Source: Sipunculus nudus (taxonomy: Eukaryota; Annelida; Sipuncula; Golfingiida; Sipunculidae). Taken from it: a stretch of DNA of 64,000 bases. Positions 1 through 12,825 of this stretch are shown here, in pieces. Made by a program: the position numbers and the translations under genes. The DNA lies in the NCBI GenBank assembly GCA_026874595.1, contig CM049311.1:65515953-65579952 (forward strand), read 5' to 3'. Each line of letters opens with the position of its first letter. The stretch's first letter is position 1. The notes beneath the pieces are model-generated. The model was given only the letters and a program-made list of their open reading frames with translations, made no database searches and was not told the DNA's origin.

Positions 1-889
1 AAATTCTTTTTCAGGTGGTAGGGGAATGGGCCCCTTTAACAGCCCCGGTAGACATCTTGCATTCGGTGGCATTCCTGTATAATGATTTAGGCCTGTGTAC
101 TATTATATTTATATTTTAACTTCCTTGATGCAAAATAGAGCTGAGAACAGAACAGTAATGTTATCTAGTGGTCAAATATACAATACACATAGATGTACTG
201 AACATTAATCAATGGATATATATGTTAAATCTCACAGTTGTGTATGGAGTGTTATAATCACAGTTAACTGCAGGTGCAATCTATGGACTCCACATTGCAT
301 CAGGCACTGAAAAAAGCAACTGAGGAGTTCATTCTTATGGGCTAACTAGACTGTAACTTAGTGTAAGTGGTGTTTGAACATGGTACAATAGTATTTTCCG
401 AAAATACAATCACTAAACACGAGTGAGAAAGGTTCCGTTTAACTCAGCATATTGGTAGACCCCTCTGCATGTTTGTTGAATTTCTGACCAGGTACATGCA
501 TGGCTCCCAGGGGTTACTAGATGCAGCCAACTTGTATGCGATACAGGAAATGACTCATTACCATGGAGACAGGGTTTCAGTTTGGGTTGTGAGTTCACAT
601 GTATTCTCTTGTGTTAATTCATCATTTGTAGCAAAATGTTAAGATTATTGGCAGTTTACCACAATATGAATTCAACATGATGGTAAACCACTATGATGCA
701 TTCCTCGATATTGCTTGTAATAAAAAGTTGTATCATGACTATGCTCCCGAGGCAGCAAAACCTAGCCCTGTCAGGATTTAAGTATTTGCGTTTACTAATA
801 AAATGCTTACAATAAAATGTGATTCCATGTACTGATAGACTTAACTCAGTGCCAGCTCTTATCACTAAAGCCCTGTAAAGTCCGTAGGG
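1..889. other. Unassigned AT-rich DNA with one dispersed-repeat segment
   Basis: No gene is recognised. The stretch from about 417 to 690 resembles 20450-20665 in the same orientation: both contain the phrases GCATGTTTGTTGAATTTCTG and GAGTTCACATGTATTCT in the same order. It is therefore a diverged interspersed repeat or an old duplication. The short open frames here are on the minus strand, lack coding character and are not conserved in the second copy. Confidence 0.5.
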
Positions 890-1134
890 TGAATCACTGA
901 TATTTGCATATCAAAGCGTCACAAGGCTCTTTGAGGACCTGAGGATTCCCCCGTATTTGCATATCAGGCCGTCACGCCTCATGTGAGTGGCAACGTTTTT
1001 ATGAGAACGCCAACAGGGGTCCCACAGCTCGACCCATTCGGTAACATTCGCACTGAAATCGTGTTCAGGTAGTCCACACATGAACCTTCGTGTTATATCT
1101 CTGATGAACGAATATTACGGGCCATGGGCCAAAT
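890..1134 (+). promoter_or_regulatory. Candidate promoter and first exon with duplicated octamer/CRE-like unit
   Basis: Two 22-bp units at 901-922 and 954-975 share TATTTGCATATCA followed by a three-base variable step and CGTCAC. Each couples a POU octamer (ATTTGCAT) to a CREB-type half site. The next 150 bp is richer in CpG than its surroundings. An ATG at 1080 opens a short frame that runs into a consensus splice donor (AAAT|GTAAGTG, GT at 1135). This would suit a TATA-less promoter with a short first exon of a plus-strand gene, possibly the GOPC orthologue downstream, but no exon-to-exon link can be shown. It could equally be part of an unrecognised repeat. Confidence 0.25.
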
Positions 1135-1135
1135 G

Positions 1136-2784
1136 TAAGTGCATATTGCAGACACTATCGCAACAATTTTGTACCGACAGGTCCAGTAAAATTCCTTATG
1201 CCGGGATGACAAGAGCAGCTGGCAGCATTTGCTGAACCCGTGTATTAACTGTCAAATTGGGACTCATGAATCGTCATCGTATCAGTCAGCCGGTTCATTT
1301 TGATTGTGCTCATCGTGTGGTGCACCTGAATATCTCGCGCTGATTGGCTGAGCCAGAGTTTGGCCTACATTATTTTTAAACAGGCCAACTTTCAAGAGTG
1401 CTGGTCCGATATTTAACACTGAGGCTGAGGGTAATAGTGTTTTATAAAGTCTGGCCGAAGCGACGGCCTAAAATTATTAAGACAAATTAAGTTGGAATAT
1501 TTGTAACCAATTGGAAGCACAGAATAGGCCATAGCACTGAATGAACCATGTTGTTTTTGTAAAAGATTCTGGGAAAGACCACTGCTGACCTCACTGGAAA
1601 AGACCTTAGTTCAGCGAGGCACTGTGATGTGTGGCGCTGACCGTCCGGGAACCGGCAAGATTACCAATCCATGAAATCAGAGGGTCAGATAGTGGCAAAT
1701 TAGTTATATGAGTTGCCGCAAGATGGCAGTATCTACATGCGACACAATGCATGAACGTTTGATTTCTCTGTCAGAAGCAACAATTACGTCAGAACTATTT
1801 CATGGACTGGGCCAGTCTAGCAGGAAACTTGCGCTTCTAAAGAAGCTACTGATTTTCCCACTGCCTGCTTTGACCATTTATGATGCACTTAAACACCAGG
1901 TGGCTTGCCTGCTGAAAAAACAGCCAATCAAATGCCAGTCAACAGATACTCGACAGGCATCAGGCTCCGCCTAGATATCACGAGTGGGGCCATTCTCTCT
2001 GAGCCAGTGGCCTATTCAAACGGTTGCCAGGGTGATGAGTTGTCACTCAAAACGAAATGAACAACATTAGCTCCATGTATTACTCACATGGCTGGTAAAC
2101 CGTTTTGTCTTCCAGCACAGGGTCTCATCTGATTGGACCAAAATACAGTGCTCCCCTCTTGTGTAGAGATTCAGGATATGAGGCCATAACAAACAGCACT
2201 TAAGATGTAGGTAGAATGCCTATAGGTAAAGCGCTGTGTAAAGAGCGTATATCATGACTCAGGTAGGCTTACCAGCCCAGTTATCATTGTCTACTGAGTG
2301 GGGTTGTCAGTGTCATGGCTACAGTGGAAGAGGACCTATTTAGTAATATTAGAATAAATGTAAATTATGAAGCTACTTACAAGAGCTGGTATGGTCCACA
2401 AGCATCAGTATCAAAATTAAACACAAATTTAATCAAACTGTTCAACAAACTTTATTGAGTTTTACATTATTCTTTATATGTGTTGTGCTGCTTATTACCC
2501 GGGCGGGCAATAAGCCTTCAAACCCACATGCGGGTTTTAATGGGCAATATGATTTTGGATTTTCTAGAAGCATTCTTTTCAATCTCAGAATTGCTGCATA
2601 AAAATGCATATAATCAAATAAAAAGGAAAAACTACAGTGATTGTCCATGAAATATGTTTAATACCAATAGATGAGCAACATCACAGATATTAATGAAGAA
2701 GCACATAAGCAAAAAGTTGTTTCATGAACCAATGTTATTATGATACATCATGCATTATGTTCAAACTGTTTTATATACAAACTG
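1136..2784. other. Unassigned sequence, no supported gene
   Basis: I see no gene. An 88-residue open frame at 1708-1974 (+) has no recognised motif and no convincing splice signals. Around 2500-2560 there are GC-richer inverted words (CCCGGGCGGGC; ACCCACATGCGGGTTTT) that may be the edge of the hAT remnant that follows. Confidence 0.4.
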
Positions 2785-3120
2785 CTACCAGTCCGGTTCA
2801 GAATGTCCACAAAAAGCATGATTGCAGGTCACAAGCTTTGCAGCACGTTGTACTCCAAGTTGACTGCGAATCTTGTTTTGCATATGGCCAAAGTTAGAGA
2901 ATACACGTTCTTCAGCAGCAGAACTGACTGGCATGCAGAGAAGATTGGATGTGTATGACACTAGCACTGAGTTGCCACTGTGGCTTCACCTGTATGGTAT
3001 TATATACATGTACTGCCAATCAGTTGACACTTGAAAGCCAATAACCATCTTGTGTCAACCAGTTAGCCAGTTTTTGTACACGTCCGATAAGTAATCCATC
3101 CACTTTCAATCTTTCATTTA
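2785..3120 (-). pseudogene. hAT transposase relic (C-terminal dimerisation domain)
   Basis: The minus-strand translation carries the signature of the hAT-family C-terminal dimerisation region: a small-residue run followed by ERVFS (here SSAAEERVFSNFG), then a basic stretch (NKIRSQLG) and a short hydrophobic helix. In full elements this domain ends the transposase and holds the dimer together. Upstream in the same frame (to about 3120) the translation contains a tryptophan-rich stretch broken by at least two stop codons. The gene is therefore dead and only its last ~100 codons remain. No paired terminal inverted repeats or 8-bp target duplications were found. The remnant is old. Confidence 0.65.
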
Positions 3121-5002
3121 TACAAAGGAAATTATTTCAAAATCATTAAATAATATAAATAATAGATTCAGATAGAAATATGATTGAAATAATGGGAGTT
3201 AAAAAGTACAGTAGGTTTATACTCCATCTTAAAGACTCCTGATTTTTTTTTAATTATCATTATAACTGCTATATATCAACAATATCAGTATATATTTTAA
3301 ATATTTATATTATTATATATATTTTAAAGCAAAGAGGCATACTGATCACAGTATTTTCCAAGCTGGTAAAAGAAATTTTGAGTTCAATCAGTTGCCATTT
3401 GAGACTATATTGCCCATAAAACCTGTAAAATCCATAAAACCCGGGTTTACCCAGTAAAACCCACTGAGCTGGGTTTATGCTTAAAACCTGGGATTTGCCC
3501 AACCCAAAGCAGAGACACTGACGGTCTGTTAATATATTTAGGGCAAAATATTTATGGTAGACTTCATCAAGACATCAGAGCACACGTTTATCGCTAACCA
3601 TTTGCTGCATTGCTGCCAGATGCAATTATTTAAATTTTGCTGACTGTCTTGGCATGAAATAAGTACAAGATTTTATCTGTAATTTCAGGTGGACCAAATA
3701 TCTTGTTTTAGAACTTTTCTGGATACTCGGCTCTATATAATATTATATATATAATTGAATTGCTGAACCTGTGAACCATGGGCTATTAATGAGTATTGAC
3801 ATTCACCTGATAGCCAACCCCTTCTTATTGATTAGGAATATAAAATGACAGGAATTTCATAAAAAATTATCATTTAATTATTATAATTGAAATAAATATC
3901 TGGTTGAGTGATCATTTAAAATAAAGCCAGAGTGAAAGAGAGAGAGGGGGAGAGAGAAATATTTCACATTGAGTACTTCTGCTGGGGAAGTGCATTATTA
4001 ATATTGCAAATGTTTGTGAAGACGAGGCTTTATAGCTGTTTAAACAAAGTTGTCGGAAACCTCTGTTCCGCTCGTTAACTAATTAACTAATTAATCCGTG
4101 CCGTCCGAGCGAGCAGGTTTCCTTCCTTTTGATGTACTTCTACAGGTAACTTAGTTGCTTACATCAACAAATGTTGTTTAATATTGATATTGTTTATTAT
4201 GACACAAAAATATTGTTATTTTCTATGATAAAAGTCCAGCAACAAGAATTAGATGTGTAAAAATAGAGTTCAAGGTATATTTCTTTGTCGTCCATACCTG
4301 GAAATGTTCTCTATTTTGATATATCGTACATTGAAATGCATTCACGTGTGGCTCATGAAAAACCCACTTATCGTCAACCAACTGTTAAGATATAACAAAA
4401 TTGAGGCCTCAAATGGCCTCAAATCGACCATATCAGCCACCAGCGCCCAGTTGGCAACCATTTAGGCCGAAACCTGATGAGGCCAGCCAACCATATCGGC
4501 CGTAACTTAGGTGGCAGGGCACCATTTCGGCAGCCATGCTACTTCATTTCTAACCGCCGTTCTTCTGAGCTACCTTATTGCAACATAAACAGCTGCATAT
4601 TAAATCCTAGCTGATTAAACCTTAAATGTGAATTTAATCATTGGAAGAACTGAAGTGCACACATACCAGTACACTCATCTACATAAACATCTTCAAACAA
4701 AAACATCTACACAAGCAACCTCAAACAGAAATAAATAAACAAAACTTTAATATTATTATTATACTTTAGTAATATTCAAGTTTCATAAGAGCCCTTGTGT
4801 AATGCCCAGCAGTACCAATCAAGCTTTGCATAAACCTGCATGCCCAGCCTGAAGACGCCAATCCCGACCATGCCCAAGAACTGTGTGCCCATCCTGACCG
4901 CGCTCATTACGACTGACACCGGTCAGCACTATATTTTCGGCTCATTGACAAAACAATAATGGAAAGTACACAGTCACACTGAAATAGAGCATACAATGTT
5001 AC
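3121..5002. other. Unassigned AT-rich DNA with a hairpin and low-complexity tracts
   Basis: No gene is recognised. Notable contents are a GC-rich patch at 3415-3500 made of repeated AAACCC/GGGTTT words and an imperfect 20-base inverted repeat at 4055-4122. There is also a degenerate tract at 4400-4550 repeating CCATATCGGCC-like words. Confidence 0.4.
4055..4122. repeat. Imperfect inverted repeat (hairpin) around an AATTAACT core
   Basis: GGAAACCT and CGCTCG on the left are answered by CGAGCG and AGGTTTCC on the right. They enclose a loop containing TTAACTAATTAACTAATTAA. It looks like the core of a small inverted-repeat element. No flanking duplication was identified. Confidence 0.5.
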
Positions 5003-5144
5003 ATTCATTTGCCAACAGTTCAGCCAGTGGGCTAGACTCAAGGGCAAGGTCAGTATTCCCTGCCGGCTGTTTAGCCACTTCCAAATGTATTTCTTCCGAG
5101 ACTTTAGAAGAAATAGGAGGAAATGGGGTTTCCTCCACTCTCTT
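5003..5144 (-). CDS. Possible minus-strand internal exon, function unknown
   Basis: On the minus strand a pyrimidine-containing acceptor ending TTCCAG is followed at 5144 by 47 open codons with a balanced, acidic composition (KRVEETPFPPISSK at the start, SPLAELLANE at the end). A weak donor (T|GTAACA) follows at 5003. No domain is recognised, no partner exons were found, and the signals are modest. It is opposite in strand to the GOPC exon, so it would belong to another gene or be chance. Confidence 0.2.
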
Positions 5145-6224
5145 CTGGAAGTAATGGATAAAGTGGAATAAAATGTCCACCTGTATTCACATGGGGGTTA
5201 GAGGAAGTTTTCTGTAATTGTAACTAGTTCTTACCTAATTTTTATCACTCCATAATGTTACTTTTGTGAAATAGAGAATTACAGATTGATATATAATTTT
5301 CTCATATTGTATTTTAACAGTTGTGTTCATAGCTGCCAAGGTGAAAGCAGTGCTGCATACTAATAACTCACAAACTAATGTAGAATATAAATAGTATGCA
5401 AACTGCACTCCCTAAAAAAAAATAGCTTGCTTGTGTATGACATGACAGTATCCTGTGTGATATTACACTATGATTGATCAGTGATCCAGTTGAACTTAAA
5501 ATTATCACTAATTTAAATATATATGCATCTCTCCATTTTACAAGTTCTGTTGTTAATCACAGTGGAGTACAATCAGTACCTTTCATGTTAAACCCTATCT
5601 CTGTACTTGGTACTTGGGTATCGGCTCGGTAATAACCTGTTATAACAAGAAGTTTGAATGTTTGTTTAGCATAGTGGATGAAACCCTGTTAATTATGACA
5701 TGACTTCCCCTAACCCTGCCTCTCTGTTCAGTCAGGGGTAGCTGGAGTGAAGCTGCACTTTGTAGGTAATCACCTGGTAATCATTGCTTGGTTCACTGGA
5801 CAGAAACCTGTGTCCATTGACTTCGAATTGTCACCTGGACTGACTAACTCAAAACTACATGAGGTATATTGTCTAACTAAATTTAACTAAAAGTTATACA
5901 TTCTAAGATAACACTATATATTAATATAAACCTTTATATTTGCAAATAAGATGGAACAGATTATGTTTCAGCAAAAATAAAGCTGACAATTTATTAGTTT
6001 CATATATTCTTACAAGAAATTTGAAAGTTTCTTCTGAAAAAATTTGGAGGGAACTATTTCTTTTAAGCTGAAGTTTCAGGAAGTTTCCATGGAAGCAACC
6101 GCCTCTTGGAAGAAATTGCCAACCCTGCTCCAAGGGATTGTAGCCTTATTTAATTAAGGTCAGATAGGTGATGGGACCCCTTTAACAAAGAGGTTTATGA
6201 CTCAAACCAGAAGGGTTCCAAGTG
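5145..6224. other. Unassigned AT-rich DNA
   Basis: I see neither a gene nor a recognisable mobile element here. Open frames are short and lack splice context. Confidence 0.4.
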
Positions 6225-7606
6225 GTGACGACTACAGGCCGGTGAGACGCAGATTTTTGGGACGTAGGCCGCCGGGACGTACCCACTGAAGCGTATCCCG
6301 ATAGGACATATTGTTAAAATAAGGGTACATGTATCACTTGTCTGACTGTCTAAACTTTACACTTACTAAAACAGAAAGACTAAGTAATAAAAGTTAATTA
6401 TACTTTCGTAAGTAAACCCTCTCTTGGGTCACTTTGGGAAATCATTAAGCTCTGTGTTTGATGCAACATACGTCAAATCAGCACACGTTAATGCCTAGTA
6501 TGTCTGTGTTATCCATTATTACTATATTACCCTCATGCACTTATATCGCTGTGTTACTTAACTGAAGTTTGACAAAATATTTAGTAATTTTATTGTTAAT
6601 TAGAGCATTATTTTGGCTTAAAGTACGACCATCCCTCAATAGTGATAAACTCCGGGTATGGTTAACCCATCAGCGTTCTCCAATTTATTGGCCTAACCAG
6701 AGGTTTAAATGACTGATAATTATAGGTTAAACGTGTAACATCTTACTTTATTTCCCATATTCCTGTTATAATTTTCACTATTATAAGTATGTATATCATG
6801 TCGTGAGAACATATCAAGTCTGCTCAAACATGAACGAACTGCTGACCAGAGACCAGCGAAGCCGCAGTATAAACGCGGTCACGAGAAACCATTCACCCGA
6901 CACGGCCACTCGTACAGTTCAAAGGATGAACCTTTAATTAACGGACGAAAAATGTCGATCAAAGGTTTCTGGATGATGAATCATTTATATTGATCTCTTA
7001 CAGGTACTTAATGTATTAAGGAAAGAATAAATATTTACATATTTTGATTATATTCGACTTCTGACAGGACCACATTCCGAATAAAAGACATTATAAATAG
7101 ACAACAATTTTATGAGAAAAAATAACTTTATAGAATAAAAAATGAGGTTGGCTGTTATTTTGTTAACATGAAAATACTACCTGTGCGCAGTATTCAGTAT
7201 CATCCGCTCTGGCGCAAGTACGATCGGTGGCGGGTGACCTATTTTGGAACAAATTAAGTGCCGCGGTTGGTGTAGACAAGAAAACTATCCTGAAAACGAT
7301 TTCTCTCCAAATTGTATGTGTATATTTAATTTCTAGCGTGTGTCTGCATGTTGAAACCGCAGTGTTAAAAACTATCCTGCTGATTGAAGATTCCTCTACA
7401 AATTGTGTGTGTGTGTGTTTTTTTTATTTCACGGGTCAGTCTATGTGTTGAAACCGCTGAATAGTGAATGACGAATAACAATTATACCTTTGAGTTCCTA
7501 CTTACTCGTCATTGTTTATATAGTGCGTCCTGCCGCCCTGCCTTTTATCGCACGGTCCGTTGGGACGTACGTCTTATCGGGATGCGTCTCACCGGGTGCA
7601 CACCGT
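6225..7606. repeat. Repeat-like region with inverted GGGACGTA/GTGAGACGC blocks
   Basis: A block at about 6230-6300 (GGTGAGACGC, GGGACGTAC, ATCCCGATAGGAC) recurs in inverted form near 7550-7600 (GGGACGTACGTC, ATCGGGATGCGTCTCACC). Related words appear again near 8519-8575. They look like ends of an old DNA element of roughly 1.4 kb. Between them 7227-7451 carries two copies of an AACTATCCTG...CAAATTGTGTGTG phrase. Confidence 0.4.
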
Positions 7607-9985
7607 GGTGACATCCCAGCTGGATGATGTTCAGTCCGACGAGTTGGACGAATTTGTGTCAGCTGGGCGATTCCCAGAATGGCGAGCCCAGCTGGGCGAG
7701 CCCAGAAAGACGAGTACTGTTGAGCATATTAATCAAACATATGAATAAAGAATGTGATGCAATTGTATTGGTTGTTTGATATTGTTTTTTTATATGAATT
7801 TTTATAATTATTTCATGAGAGAATGTGTCTTGGACGAAACGGGGGACGTACTTTCTGATACATTATCAGCTATAGAAACAAATTACGCGATAATACGATC
7901 TTGTTAAAATCATTTCTCTTCAAAGATACGTTTTTTTTAGCAAAAGAACTTAGGCATATCTCAGGCGAGCCTATAAAGATGAGTACTGTGGTTAATATTA
8001 TATGAAACGAGCATATTAATAAAGAATGTTATGCAATTACATTGGTTGTTTGATCTTTTTTTTTATATGAATTTCTATGATTATTTCATGAAAAAATGTG
8101 TCTTCGACGATACGAGGACGTAATTTCTGACATTTTATCAGCTATAGAAGGAAATCATACTATAATACGAATTTGTGCACCACTCCTGATAATGTTCAAA
8201 GGCCTTTAATGTAATTAATATTGTAATAACATTAATCTAATTATCAATATTTATCATTGTTATCAATATTTTTCATTGTTATAAAGAAAAAGTAAAGTGG
8301 GGCAAAACGGACAATGAGGGGCCATATTGCCCCGCAGGGGTGTGCCATTTTGCCCCTTACATGGGGCAAAGTGGTCCATTCGCCAAAAAAAAATAGTATA
8401 GGCATTTTTGGCAAAATATCCTAATGCTACCAAACATCCATCACACTGTTATAAAGGTAAGGTCTACCTCTATTCATCTTGGTAATTTGGCCCTCCTAAA
8501 CATAAATTAAGCAACGGATGAGACGCGTTCGCCGGCAGTGAAGTATCGATTCACCGTAGTATCACCGGGATGGATTCACCTTGTAAATAAGAGATTGTAT
8601 ATAACAGACTCTGTGAATATTTGCATATATCTGTATATATTTTTATATATATATATATGTATATATATATATCTGTATATATCATGTACAAATTGTAAAT
8701 ATTATAAATATGCATGCAAATGTTTTTGTATAAAAGGAATTGATTTTGTGATTCATGCTGCATCTCAGTGTCTCTTTTTTCTAAAATTCCCTGGTAGACA
8801 AACAGACAAGATGACAGAGAGACAGAAAAAAATCGTCCAGATAGCCCATTTTTTTTTTATTTCATTCTCATCAGGCGTCTAAAAGAGCAAAATGCCAGTG
8901 TGATAGTGTGAAGGAGAGAAAGAGAGAGGGCGGGGGAGGAGAAGGTTAATATAAAAATATAATATTATTATTCATATACATATATATACACAATCGTATA
9001 ATTGTACAATCACACTAAAAATATATATATAATTACGTTTTTGTAATTGATAAAATTTGTGATAAGATGTTGCGTATAATAATTACATGATCAAGAGTGC
9101 ATTAATGTTTGTATAACACTTTGAGAGAACCCTTTGTGAGAGAGTGGTTTCTGATGCTCAAAACAGCTTAATTATATTCACATCAGCGAGGTTTCCCCCA
9201 TATTTACGTAATCCCCTGTGATGAAGACGACACATTAAACAGTTGTTAATATAAAGAAATGAAAAATGTTATAACGGAATATATTGAATTTGTAATCACC
9301 TTTTTGTCTTCAAATTTTAAAATCAGTTTTATTTGTCTTCGCGCGTTCACATTTGGAGCGTAGTGGTTAAGTAGACACACAAATGCAGTAATCCGTTGAC
9401 CCAAACACGAGGTGAACAAGTCAAAACAGCGATGTCGCGTCCGGGCCAAAATTATCCTAAAAACGGTAGCTGTTTCATCGTCTTCATTGTGCCACGACAG
9501 TTGTATGTATGATCTGTGCAGGATAATTTCTTAGAACCGGGTATTGGGGGCCGTACGGACCCCATATGTATTTCTCCTGTAGCATCTAAGAGCATCTCTT
9601 TAAAGATTTCTCAGCTTAAATGACTAGGTAAAAGTCTCATCTAAAGGCTTATTTTTTCAACGTTCAATGTATGGTCAGCGGGCGGAGAAACATGAAATCG
9701 TAAAGGCATGGTTATCATAAATATCATGAAATTAAAAGAACTGAGTCGGGAAACAAAATAAAATGTTTGACTATGTCAACTTTGAAGATATATTTTCAAA
9801 TTATGCTGATTATGGCTTAACAAATGTATGACAACTGACACAAGCTTAAATTGTTTACTACGTGCGATCGTCTTTCTGGGCTCGCCCAGCTGGGCTCGTC
9901 CAGCTGGGAATCGCCCAAGTGGGATCGTCGTGCTGTGAATCATCCAGCTGAATTCGTCCAGCTGACATGTAATCTTCCAAGTGTA
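7607..9985. repeat. Inverted minisatellite arrays flanking duplicated AT-rich DNA
   Basis: At 7607-7715 a degenerate 14-15-bp unit (core CAGCTGGRCGA) is repeated. At 9866-9985 the same array occurs in reverse complement with six units, including a 30-base exact inverted match. Between them about 275 bp is duplicated in tandem (starting near 7690 and 7965), followed by GGGGCAAAA palindromes (8299-8370) and TA-rich microsatellite (8600-8690). The arrays could be long terminal repeats of a DNA transposon. No transposase frame is visible. Confidence 0.5.
8299..8370. repeat. GGGGCAAAA/TTTTGCCCC inverted cluster
   Basis: GGGGCAAAA at 8299 pairs with TTTTGCCCC ending at 8356, and a further GGGGCAAA follows at 8363. 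CCATATTGCCCC lies between. The block could form alternative hairpins. No known family is assigned. Confidence 0.5.
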
Positions 9986-10260
9986 CCTCTATAAATATTC
10001 ATGAGCACCAATATTTCCTGTACACTGACCATATTGAAATTTTGTTATCCCATATTCATCAACCTTAAACAGGAGCAAGAATCTTGGACATACTGAAAAT
10101 GCAGTCATGTCTTCTAATAGAAGTTCTAACATGTTCTTGAAACTGGGCATTTATTTCTGCATACTTTCATACCAGTTTCTGGAAATGGTAATGTAATTAT
10201 GTTTTATCAGTGAAACTGAAAGAAAACAACAACCAATGATCACTGATCAGGTATTATTAT

Positions 10261-11577
10261 AAGGGCCCCGCTTGACAATGGGAGCCCTATAGTGATCACT
10301 GTTTCAGTCTGTCCTTCTGTCCTTCCATCCTTCCTTCAGTGACACTTTCTTTCACGTGCGATAACTCAATGACAACATACTGCAGCTTTCCCAAATTCAC
10401 AGGGATGATTGGTACCTATGAGAGCTTCAGACCTATCGAATTACAGACTTGTCAGAATTCCAATATGACTGTCACAGCCCATTTGTTGATTTTCTTTCGC
10501 ACGTGATAACTCAACAACAACATACTTCAGCTTTTCAAAATTCACAGGAATGATTGGTACATATAAGGGCTCCAGACCTATCGAATAACAGACCTGTCAG
10601 AATTCCAATAAAGCGGCCACACCCCAGTCAATCATTTTCTTTTGTGCACTATATCTCAACAGGAACATACTTCAGCTTTCCAAAATTCGCAGGGATGATT
10701 GGTTCCTATGATAATACTATCCCTATCAAATTACAAGTCTGTCTGAATCCCAATTTGGCAGCCGGAGCACAATGGGTGATTTTCTTTCGCACCCAATATC
10801 TTGACAAGAACAGCTTGATCTTTATCATTTACACATAGATAATTTGTACCTTTAAGGGCTCCATACCTATTGAAATACAGACTTGTTTGAATTTCAATAT
10901 GGTCACCACAGCCCAATAGCTGATTTTCTGTCTTACGCGATAAGTCAACAACAACATACTTCAGCTTTCCCAAATTCACATGGATGATTGGTGCCTTTTC
11001 AGACTCAATTCCTATTGAATTACATGCCTGTTGGAATTCCAATATGGCTGCCAGAGCACAATTGGGGATTTTCTTTTTAGCAGGATATCTCAACAAGATC
11101 ATGTTACATCTTCTCATTTCAGAGAGGTGATTGATACCTATAAGGGCTCCATCTCTATCGAATGGCAGACCTGTTGAATTCCAATATGGCCACCACAGCA
11201 CAATTGATGATTTTCTTTTACACCCTAATATCTCAACAAGAACACACTTGATCTTTCTCTAATTCACAGGGATCTTTGGTGCCTATGAGGGCTTCTAACC
11301 TATCTAAAATTAAATACAGACTTGCTCAAAATCATATATGGCCAACAGAGTACAATTGGTGATTTTCTTTTTCACACATTATTTCGCACAAATCTTCTAT
11401 AATAATAATATTATTTGAACCAGTAGGATTTTTTCCCTCATGCATATGGATAAAAACCTGTTTTTGTATGTCATATTTTTTCAGCTATAACCTAGACTTT
11501 TCACCCACATGTAAACTAGTCCACCACTACCAGAAATGTGGGGCCCTCTGAGGGCCATTGTGCGACCGAATCTAGTT
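10261..11577 (+). mobile_element. Family E: Helitron-like element with ~145-bp tandem units
   Basis: The core (about 10357-11395) consists of about seven imperfect units of ~145 bp. The phrase GATGATTGGTACCTAT starts near 10404, 10549, 10694, 10838, 10983, 11127 and 11271. The 3' side ends in a near-perfect hairpin (GGCCCTC T GAGGGCC, about 11542-11556), a short spacer and CTAG before T, which is the Helitron 3'-end pattern. The 5' side starts with AAGGGCCCC and an inverted GGGAGCCCT. No Rep/helicase is present, so it is non-autonomous. The 156-residue minus-strand open frame inside it is a by-product of the unit length being close to a multiple of three. Confidence 0.55.
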
Positions 11578-12825
11578 TAATGTACCTTCTCTAGCACCTA
11601 AGTGACCTAACACTCTTTCAACATGGACAGACTAATTGTACATTTCTGCTTTGCAGAAAATTAACCCCTGCCTGTCACCATTTTTATTATACTTGCACAT
11701 TTTCTGTTTCCAATTGGCCTTTCACTTCCAGTACACATTTGTATAAGACAGAAATCATGGTCTGTAATCATGTGAAAACTGTACTTGATCCCAATCTTGC
11801 AGTTATGGTATTGTCCACTGTAGACTGCTACTTTTTAGAGAAGTCGTTCTAGCATGTATTGCAACAACCGGTGATTGGTGGCCGATTTTGAATCTACTAC
11901 AAATTACAAAACATATTTGCAATCATGCTTAAAGGTCAAGGTTACTCTTGGACGGAGTCAGGTTGCTGATGTCATTGTAGCTGCCACTCAAGGTTCATTT
12001 TAACGTTGGTTACCACTTTATACCATGTTGTTGTTGTTGCTTCATACAGAATTGAAACATTCCCTCAAGTAATGACCTCTTAACAGGTGTTTACATAATA
12101 GTTTGTGACCCATTTCATGAAAATATATTCATGTTTTCTCCTTCAAATTCAGTACTCATGTAATAATATGCTACATGCTCTTATAAATGAATATGTGGGT
12201 TATGATAGGGTACAAGTACAACATGATCAAGAAGATTTTATATCTTATGTAAATGATGTGTTCTTAAATCTTATATACGGTGGGGATATTAATAGTAATT
12301 TTACCAATTTCTCTGAATATCAGTTCATTGGTTGCATTATAAACATGTTGCAACAACAGTGCTCCTTTGTATAAAAATGTATGCAATACTGAATTGTCAC
12401 AATTGATACAAAGCAATGCAATTAACACTGGACAAATGACATGTCATCCAGAACGAATCATTAAAAACATGGACAGAAACCCTTGTTACAAAAGAAAAAA
12501 GTTTGGGTGACTTTTTTTCACATCTTTGCCAGAACATACATCTGGCTAACTGCCTGAGTGTCTGTCTGCTAAGTAACTAAGCTCTGAGGATCCCAGTCAC
12601 AGAAGAGACTCATAGTCAATTGGAGTCTGATACTTAAATTGGTTCCAGTAAAGCGTCTGTGGGATAAACAGGTATAAATGTCAAGTGAGGTGGGCCATCT
12701 ACAACAACTAAATAGTGTTTCTGTGCCCCAGCAGTGGGATTCCAACTACCATCGCTTAAGGTTACTGATTGTACAAAAACTCCAAAAGCCATCCATGGTA
12801 AGCCCCATTCAGTTTAAAGATTTTT
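11578..12825. other. Intron-like DNA, one coding-like frame
   Basis: Mostly featureless AT-rich sequence. The plus-strand frame at 12105-12374 has an AG acceptor-like site at 12151 (after TTCTCCTTCAAATTC). It then reads about 73 open codons of acidic, low-GC composition (for example HDQEDFISYVNDVF). No family is recognised and no donor is convincing, so I do not call it a gene. Confidence 0.3.

Noticed and set aside
8538-8882. 114-residue frame rich in Tyr and Ile
   Set aside because: Encoded by the TATATA microsatellite and therefore low complexity.
10731-11201. 156-residue minus-strand open frame
   Set aside because: It runs through ~145-bp tandem units of family E. The near-multiple-of-three period keeps the frame open and the peptide simply repeats every ~48 residues.
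12105-12374. 89-residue plus-strand frame with an acidic peptide
   Set aside because: The acceptor is acceptable but no donor or family is recognised. Kept as a note in the region entry only.
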